Of a stretch of DNA of 12,136 bases, positions 8,736 through 12,136 are shown one piece after another. The DNA is from an uncultured Actinomyces sp. (GTDB lineage: Bacteria > Actinomycetota > Actinomycetes > Actinomycetales > Actinomycetaceae), in NCBI GenBank assembly GCA_937926415.1, contig CALBAF010000287.1:1-12136 (forward strand), given 5' to 3'. The translations under genes and the position numbers were made by a program. The notes beneath the pieces were generated by a model, which saw only the letters and a program-made list of their open reading frames with translations, was not told where the DNA came from and did no database searches. The first letter of the stretch is position 1, and the number at the start of each line of letters is the position of its first letter.

Positions 8736-8789
8736 TTTCGGATTGTCGAGGCCGCAGTTGCGTCCCCGATTGACAGAATCAATCATGCC
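8732..8789 (-). promoter_or_regulatory. Competing long-range pairing in the pckG leader
   Basis: GGCATGATTG (minus strand, 8789-8780) is complementary to CAATC-cgaa-ATGCC (8745-8732), giving 5+5 bp with a 4-nt bulge. This pairing uses the left arm of the Shine-Dalgarno hairpin and one arm of the GATTGA/TCAATC hairpin, so it excludes both. That is the architecture expected of a leader switch. No known riboswitch class is recognised, and no ligand is implied. Confidence 0.35.
8768..8784 (-). repeat. GATTGA-N5-TCAATC inverted repeat in the pckG leader
   Basis: A perfect 6-bp inverted repeat with a 5-bp spacer, 49 bp upstream of the pckG ATG. It can act as an RNA hairpin or as a protein-binding operator. 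One arm overlaps the long-range pairing described for this leader. Confidence 0.4.
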
Positions 8790-8826
8790 GGACCTCTCAC
8801 CCGCGCTTGCGGGAGCTTGGTCCCGG
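8788..8826 (-). other. Two-tier hairpin upstream of pckG
   Basis: GGACC (8790-8794) pairs with GGTCC (8819-8823), extended by CC/GG across a bulged C. Inside it CCCGC-GCTT-GCGGG (8800-8813, plus-strand view) forms a 5-bp stem with a tetraloop. A 5x5 internal loop separates the two stems. It has no T-tract. If the transcript starts upstream of 8826 (minus strand), it caps the leader. Confidence 0.4.
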
Positions 8827-8982
8827 TCACACCTTAATCGTAGTCGAACACGTCACACACCGCCCGACCGATAGGGACCTTTAACCCATCTACAAGGCCT
8901 ACTCTCGGCGCCCCACCCTGCCCCGACCTCGTGAATGCGACGGAAGTCGTTCTTTCACCCTTCGCCGTGAGATAGAACACCG

Positions 8983-9006
8983 GATATGGGGTTACAAATC
9001 CATATC
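8983..9006 (+). promoter_or_regulatory. GATATGG-N10-CCATATC inverted repeat before the phosphate operon
   Basis: A perfect 7-bp inverted repeat whose arm centres are 17 bp apart, ending 84 bp before the DUF47 start. The spacer contains TTACAAAT, which includes a -10-like TACAAA. A dimeric regulator bound here would overlap the -10 region. No -35 match is evident, so the promoter part is weak while the repeat itself is clear. Confidence 0.4.
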
Positions 9007-9090
9007 TGAACTTGAAGTCTCACCACCCCATGACGGACGATTACAGGTAGCACAACAGTGCCATTCACCATTGGAAGGACCGAATACACC

Positions 9091-9723
9091 ATGGGACTCC
9101 GTTCTAAGACCCAAGGCCCTGACTTTTTTGAAGATCTGACCTCTCAGGCCCGCCAGCTCGTGCAGGCCGTCGAGTTCCTCTCTCACATCTACGCCGCCTC
9201 CCCCGAAGAGCGCATTGCCCTGCGCGATCAGCTCCACGAGGTCGAGCACCGCGGTGACGAGCTGAACCACGACATCGTTCAGCGCATCAACTCCTCGTTC
9301 ATCACGCCTTTCGACCGCGAGGACCTGCAGTCGCTGGCGTCGCACCTGGACGACTGCCTCGACTTCATCGACGAAGCCGGCGATCTCCTGGTCGTCTACG
9401 GCATCGCCGACATCCCCACTTCCCTCGTCTCGCTGCTCAACGAGCAGATCGCGGTCATCGAGCACTGCGCGGCGCTGACCGCCGAGAACATGCCCAAGCT
9501 CAAGTCGCCCGTGGACATGCGCGACTACTGGATCGAGGTCAACCGCCTCGAGAACGAGGGCGACCTGGCCTACCGCCGCACCCTGACGGCCCTGTTCGAC
9601 TCGGGCCTCGACCCGGTCACGATCATTAAGCTCAAGGACATCGTCCAGGGCCTCGAGTCCTGCGCCGACGCGTTCGAGGAGCTGGCTAACGTCATCGAGT
9701 CCCTCGCACTGAAGGAATCCTGA
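9091..9723 (+). CDS. DUF47/PhoU-like protein, partner of the phosphate transporter
   Basis: 210 aa, soluble and helical, rich in acidic and His residues typical of the family: EHRGDELNHDIVQRINSSF near 50-70, DDCLDFIDEAGD near 90, and NRLENEGDLAYRR near 155. DUF47 proteins are relatives of PhoU encoded just upstream of PiT transporters, and they are thought to regulate them. The frame is open from a GTG at 9058, but the ATG at 9091 is preferred because GGAAGGA lies upstream (9073-9079) and MGLRSKTQGPDFFEDL is a typical family start. The pit gene starts 3 bp after its stop. Confidence 0.92.
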   Translation: MGLRSKTQGPDFFEDLTSQARQLVQAVEFLSHIYAASPEERIALRDQLHEVEHRGDELNHDIVQRINSSFITPFDREDLQSLASHLDDCLDFIDEAGDLLVVYGIADIPTSLVSLLNEQIAVIEHCAALTAENMPKLKSPVDMRDYWIEVNRLENEGDLAYRRTLTALFDSGLDPVTIIKLKDIVQGLESCADAFEELANVIESLALKES

Positions 9724-9726
9724 GCC

Positions 9727-10791
9727 GTGGATCTGAATCTGATCCTCGTCTGCGTCGTCATCGCCGTCGCGCTGTTCTTCAGCTACACGAACGGCTTCCA
9801 CGACGCAGCGAACGCGATCGCGACCTCCGTGTCGACGCGCGCGTGGACTCCTCGCGCGGCGCTCCTCATGGCCGCGACGATGAACGTCATCGGCGCCATG
9901 ATGGGCACGGCCGTCGCCAAGACGGTCGGTAAGGGCATCATTTCGATCAGCGACTACGCCGAGTCTCCCCTGCCGGAGATGCAGCAAAAGGGCCTGGTCA
10001 TCATCCTGGCCGCCCTGCTGGGTGCCTGCATCTGGAACCTGATCACCTGGTGGTTCGGACTCCCCTCGTCCTCCTCGCACGCCCTCATCGGCGGCATGGT
10101 GGGCGCAGGCCTCATGAGCGGCACGGTCGTGCACTGGTGGGGCATCATGAGCCACGTCGTGATCCCGATGTTCGCCTCCCCCATCATCGGCTTCGTCGTC
10201 GGCTACATCGCCATGAAGATCGTGCTGTGGGCGCTGCGCAAGGCGCAGTATCACCGCACGATGCGCCGCTTCCGCGCCGGGCAGCGCTTCTCCTCGGCGG
10301 CCATGGCCCTGGGCCACGGCATCCAGGACGCGCAGAAGACGATGGGCATCATCGTCATGGCGCTGCTGGCCGGCGGCTACGGCGAGCACCACAACATCCT
10401 CGATCCCATCACGGGCGAGATGAACGTGCCGCTGTGGGTGAAGGTGTCGGGCGCTCTGGCAATTTCGCTGGGCACGATGGCCGGCGGCGGTCGCATTATG
10501 CGCACGATCGGCCGTAAGATCATCGACCTGGATCCGGCTCGCGGCTTCACGGCCGAGGCGGTGTCCTCCTCGATCCTGTACCTGTGCTCCTACGTCATTC
10601 ACGCCCCCATCTCGACGACGCAGGTCGTGTCGACGGCGATCATGGGTGTGGGTTGCACGAAGCGTTTCTCGGCGGTTCGCTGGGGCGTCGCGGGCAACAT
10701 CGTCATCGCGTGGTTCCTGACCCTGCCGGCCGCCGCTCTGGTGTCGGGCATCGTCTACCTGCTCGTGGCTCTGCCGCTGGGAGTTCACTGA
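9727..10791 (+). CDS. pit: PiT-family inorganic phosphate transporter
   Basis: 354 aa polytopic membrane protein for low-affinity uptake of (metal-)phosphate with protons or sodium. The two PiT signature repeats are present: NGFHDAANAIATSVSTRAW (22-40) with GLPSSSSHALIGG (111-123) in the first half, and GHGIQDAQKTMG (196-207) with PISTTQVVSTAIMGVG (294-309) in the second. About ten hydrophobic segments are visible, with a basic central loop (171-187). The GTG start is 3 bp after the DUF47 stop with no separate promoter, so the two are one operon. Its TGA overlaps the ATG of the next gene by one base (TGATG). Confidence 0.96.
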   Translation: MDLNLILVCVVIAVALFFSYTNGFHDAANAIATSVSTRAWTPRAALLMAATMNVIGAMMGTAVAKTVGKGIISISDYAESPLPEMQQKGLVIILAALLGACIWNLITWWFGLPSSSSHALIGGMVGAGLMSGTVVHWWGIMSHVVIPMFASPIIGFVVGYIAMKIVLWALRKAQYHRTMRRFRAGQRFSSAAMALGHGIQDAQKTMGIIVMALLAGGYGEHHNILDPITGEMNVPLWVKVSGALAISLGTMAGGGRIMRTIGRKIIDLDPARGFTAEAVSSSILYLCSYVIHAPISTTQVVSTAIMGVGCTKRFSAVRWGVAGNIVIAWFLTLPAAALVSGIVYLLVALPLGVH

Positions 10792-11228
10792 TGCGTGGTC
10801 GCCTCGTCGCGACGGCTGCGGTCGCCGTTCTTCTCGCTGCCCCGCTCGCGGCATGCTCGGATTCGTCCGTCATGCACATGAAGGTCGGGCAGTGCATCCT
10901 CTTCCCGGAGGATAAGAGCGCGACCACGGCGACGACGATCGACAAGACCAGCTGCACGCGCGAGCACGACGCCGAGGTCTTCGCCCTGGCGTCCGCGCCG
11001 GACGGGGACTTCCCGGGCGCCGAGGCGCTCAACCGGCAGGCCGAAACCGAGTGCATTTCCGCGTTCGAGGCGTACGTGGGGTCGGATTACCTGACCTCGT
11101 CTCTCGACGCGACGTGGATGATCCCGACGAAGGATTCGTGGGCGCAAAACGATCGTTCGATCGTGTGCCTGGCGCGTCCGTTGGATCATTCGAAGCTCAC
11201 CTCGTCGGTGAAGGAGTCGGGCCTGTAG
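10791..11228 (+). CDS. Septum-formation-type lipoprotein coupled to pit
   Basis: 145 aa. The signal peptide MRGRLVATAAVAVLLAAPLAAC ends in a lipobox (LAAC, Cys22), so it should be lipid-anchored on the outer face of the membrane. The mature part has the small actinobacterial septum-formation-domain pattern: VGQC near the start, C-TREHDAEV, an EC helix, and SWAQNDRSIVC. Its four mature cysteines (35, 55, 88, 126) could form two disulfides. The ATG overlaps the pit stop (TGATG), so it is very likely translated with the transporter. The family name comes from division-linked members and its activity is not established; a direct role in phosphate uptake is only suggested by the coupling. Confidence 0.88.
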   Translation: MRGRLVATAAVAVLLAAPLAACSDSSVMHMKVGQCILFPEDKSATTATTIDKTSCTREHDAEVFALASAPDGDFPGAEALNRQAETECISAFEAYVGSDYLTSSLDATWMIPTKDSWAQNDRSIVCLARPLDHSKLTSSVKESGL

Positions 11229-11251
11229 GGTCCATCGAGTCTCCGAACGTC

Positions 11252-11290
11252 ATCGGGTGGTGCGTGGCCTCTGGCCACACACCACCCGAT
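11252..11290 (+). terminator. Long hairpin after the first lipoprotein gene
   Basis: Arms of 18 bp (11252-11269 and 11273-11290), matching at 17 positions with one C-A mismatch and a TCT loop, start 24 bp after the stop. Only ACTTCTACC follows, so the T-tract is poor. Probably ends the DUF47-pit-lipoprotein transcript, perhaps incompletely, with read-through into the second lipoprotein. Confidence 0.65.
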
Positions 11291-11384
11291 ACTTCTACCA
11301 TCCGGTATCTTGATCATTATCGTGCGTATCGCGAGTCCTCCTCGACCATCACGCCTCATCGACCACGCCCCATCAAGGAGAATC

Positions 11385-11894
11385 ATGTCCCACTCAATGC
11401 GCCGCCCCCTGATTCTGGCGGTTTCCGCCGCCGCCCTCGGACTCGCCCTGTCCGGCTGCATCTCGCCCAACACCTCTCACGAGTCCGGAGCACGCGATAG
11501 CTCTCCAAAGCCTGAGGCGTCCGCCACCCCCGAGGCCGTCTACCTTTCCACGCTTTCCGAAGGCCAGTGTTATCTGATCCCGAATGAGGAAGAGTCGAGT
11601 ATGGTCCTTCCTGTCGACTGCTCGGTGCCTCACGACGGCGAGGTGCTCCTCGTCGAGACCGTCACACCCACGATGGCCGCCTCTCAGGAAGAACTGGGCG
11701 ACGCCACGCATGAACAGTGCCAAGCGCTCTTGGAGTCGTACGTCGGCACGCCCGCGTACGAGGCTGGCGTCTCCGTCACGAGCATCGTTCCCGCAGGAGA
11801 CAACTGGAACGATGGGACGCGCACCTGGACGTGCGCCGCGAGCACGACGAACGACAAGTATCTGACCAAGACCTTGCGCGATTCCGCGAACTGA
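11385..11894 (+). CDS. Second septum-formation-type lipoprotein, paralogue of the first
   Basis: 169 aa. The signal peptide is followed by lipobox LSGC (Cys25), then a Ser/Pro/Glu-rich linker (about 26-53) that is absent from the first lipoprotein, then the same domain: EGQC (62), DCSVPHDGEV (79), EQC (112), W-containing TRTWTC (150). Cysteine intervals are 17-33-38, against 20-33-38 in the upstream lipoprotein, so the two are diverged duplicates. The frame is open from 11310, but the ATG at 11385 is chosen because AGGAG lies just before it and the signal peptide follows. A second ATG at 11397 is possible. It lies 156 bp after the first lipoprotein, behind a hairpin, so it may have its own promoter; I see no clear one. 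Confidence 0.87.
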   Translation: MSHSMRRPLILAVSAAALGLALSGCISPNTSHESGARDSSPKPEASATPEAVYLSTLSEGQCYLIPNEEESSMVLPVDCSVPHDGEVLLVETVTPTMAASQEELGDATHEQCQALLESYVGTPAYEAGVSVTSIVPAGDNWNDGTRTWTCAASTTNDKYLTKTLRDSAN

Positions 11895-11909
11895 CCCGCG
11901 GATCGAGTG

Positions 11910-11939
11910 GAGGCGGTTCGGCTTGTGCCGGGCCGCCTC
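11910..11939. terminator. Hairpin between convergent genes
   Basis: GAGGCGG-tt-CGGC-ttgt-GCCG-gg-CCGCCTC forms a 13-bp stem as RNA, with two G-U pairs in one orientation. It begins 15 bp after the second lipoprotein's stop. Its other arm includes the first two bases (plus-strand view) of the TGA complement of the minus-strand gene at the edge. It is suited to serve both strands, though neither side has a strong T-tract. Confidence 0.6.
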
Positions 11940-12136
11940 AGTGCTTCTTGGAGGCCTTGCGCGCGTGGGCAGCGGGGTCCTTCGTGGTGACGCCGTGCGT
12001 TTCGAGGGCGGCGACCGTGGGGGCGTCGCCGGCGTGTTCGACGTGCGCAACGAGGACCTGACCACCCTTCAGGCGCGGGGCCTCTCCGCCGGCGACGGGA
12101 GCCGACGCATAGGCGCGGATTTCCTCGATGATGGCG
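11938..12136 (-). CDS. Unidentified protein, C-terminal 65 residues only
   Basis: A minus-strand frame enters from the right edge and ends at TGA (11940-11938). It reads AIIEEIRAYASAPVAGGEAP, then RLKGGQVLVAHVEHAGDAPT, then VAALETHGVTTKDPAAHARK, and ends ASKKH. Third codon positions are nearly all G or C, as in the neighbouring real genes, and the stop sits at a convergent hairpin, so I take it as a genuine gene end. The fragment is hydrophilic with a basic tail and no membrane segment. I do not recognise the family; the start and most of the gene are outside the window. Confidence 0.65.
   Translation of the reverse strand, partial: AIIEEIRAYASAPVAGGEAPRLKGGQVLVAHVEHAGDAPTVAALETHGVTTKDPAAHARKASKKH

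Larger units (their letters stand above)
8720..9090. other. Divergent spacer between pckG and the DUF47-pit operon
   Basis: 371 bp with no credible gene. The pckG side (8720-8830) holds a run of inverted repeats, listed separately. The middle (8831-8980) has TGTGAC twice on the minus strand (8857-8852 and 8831-8826, 26 bp apart) around a possible -10 TACGAT, and nothing else I can support. The phosphate side holds the GATATGG/CCATATC repeat. I looked for actinobacterial Pho-box direct repeats and found no convincing copy. Confidence 0.6.

Noticed and set aside
8720..8782. Upstream start codon at 8782 for pckG
   Set aside because: The extra 21 residues are read from the leader repeats and lack a ribosome site; the ATG at 8719 has a perfect one and family length.
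8840..9090. Pho-box direct repeats (GTTCACC type) for the pit operon
   Set aside because: Only isolated TTCACC words occur (near 8954 and 9064), with no correctly spaced tandem copies.
8992..10854. Minus-strand open frame of 620 codons
   Set aside because: Antisense to the DUF47 and pit genes, which carry family signatures; low-complexity charged product.

Overview
The window is GC-rich bacterial DNA with tightly packed genes and actinobacterial hallmarks: a GTP-dependent PEP carboxykinase, septum-formation-type lipoproteins, many GTG starts and strong G/C third positions. I infer a high-GC Gram-positive bacterium, probably an Actinomycetales member such as an Actinomyces/Schaalia relative. 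The genus is a guess from gene style, not a search.

Left part (1-6732, all minus strand). purD (glycinamide ribonucleotide synthetase) is cut by the left edge. To its right, and transcribed toward it, is a six-gene MoxR/Bat-type operon. In transcription order it encodes a MoxR AAA+ ATPase, a DUF58 protein, a small one-TM membrane protein, a BatA-like vWA protein, a BatB-like vWA protein, and a BatC-like TPR protein with a long Q/D/K/S/G-rich tail. All junctions after the first overlap by 4-11 bp or abut within 1 bp, so they are probably translationally coupled. The family model is a MoxR chaperone-like ATPase acting with membrane vWA proteins on envelope or protein-complex maturation. The BatA-like gene is split between two frames, and the break falls exactly on a G_GGC_CCG heptamer.

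Middle (6826-9090). pckG (GTP-PEPCK, gluconeogenesis/anaplerosis) is on the minus strand and ends at a textbook intrinsic terminator. Its leader is rich in inverted repeats. One hairpin contains the Shine-Dalgarno sequence, and a competing long-range pairing would free it, so it is a candidate leader switch. The divergent 371-bp spacer also holds a GATATGG/CCATATC inverted repeat in front of the phosphate genes.

Right part (9091-11894, plus strand). A DUF47/PhoU-like protein, a PiT-family phosphate transporter and a small septum-formation-type lipoprotein form one coupled operon. After a long hairpin comes a second lipoprotein. It is a diverged paralogue of the first, with the same four-cysteine spacing. 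A bidirectional hairpin then separates it from the 3' end of an unidentified convergent minus-strand gene at the right edge.

No rRNA, tRNA, CRISPR array, insertion sequence or phage gene was seen. The best leads are the frameshift in the BatA-like gene and the pckG leader.
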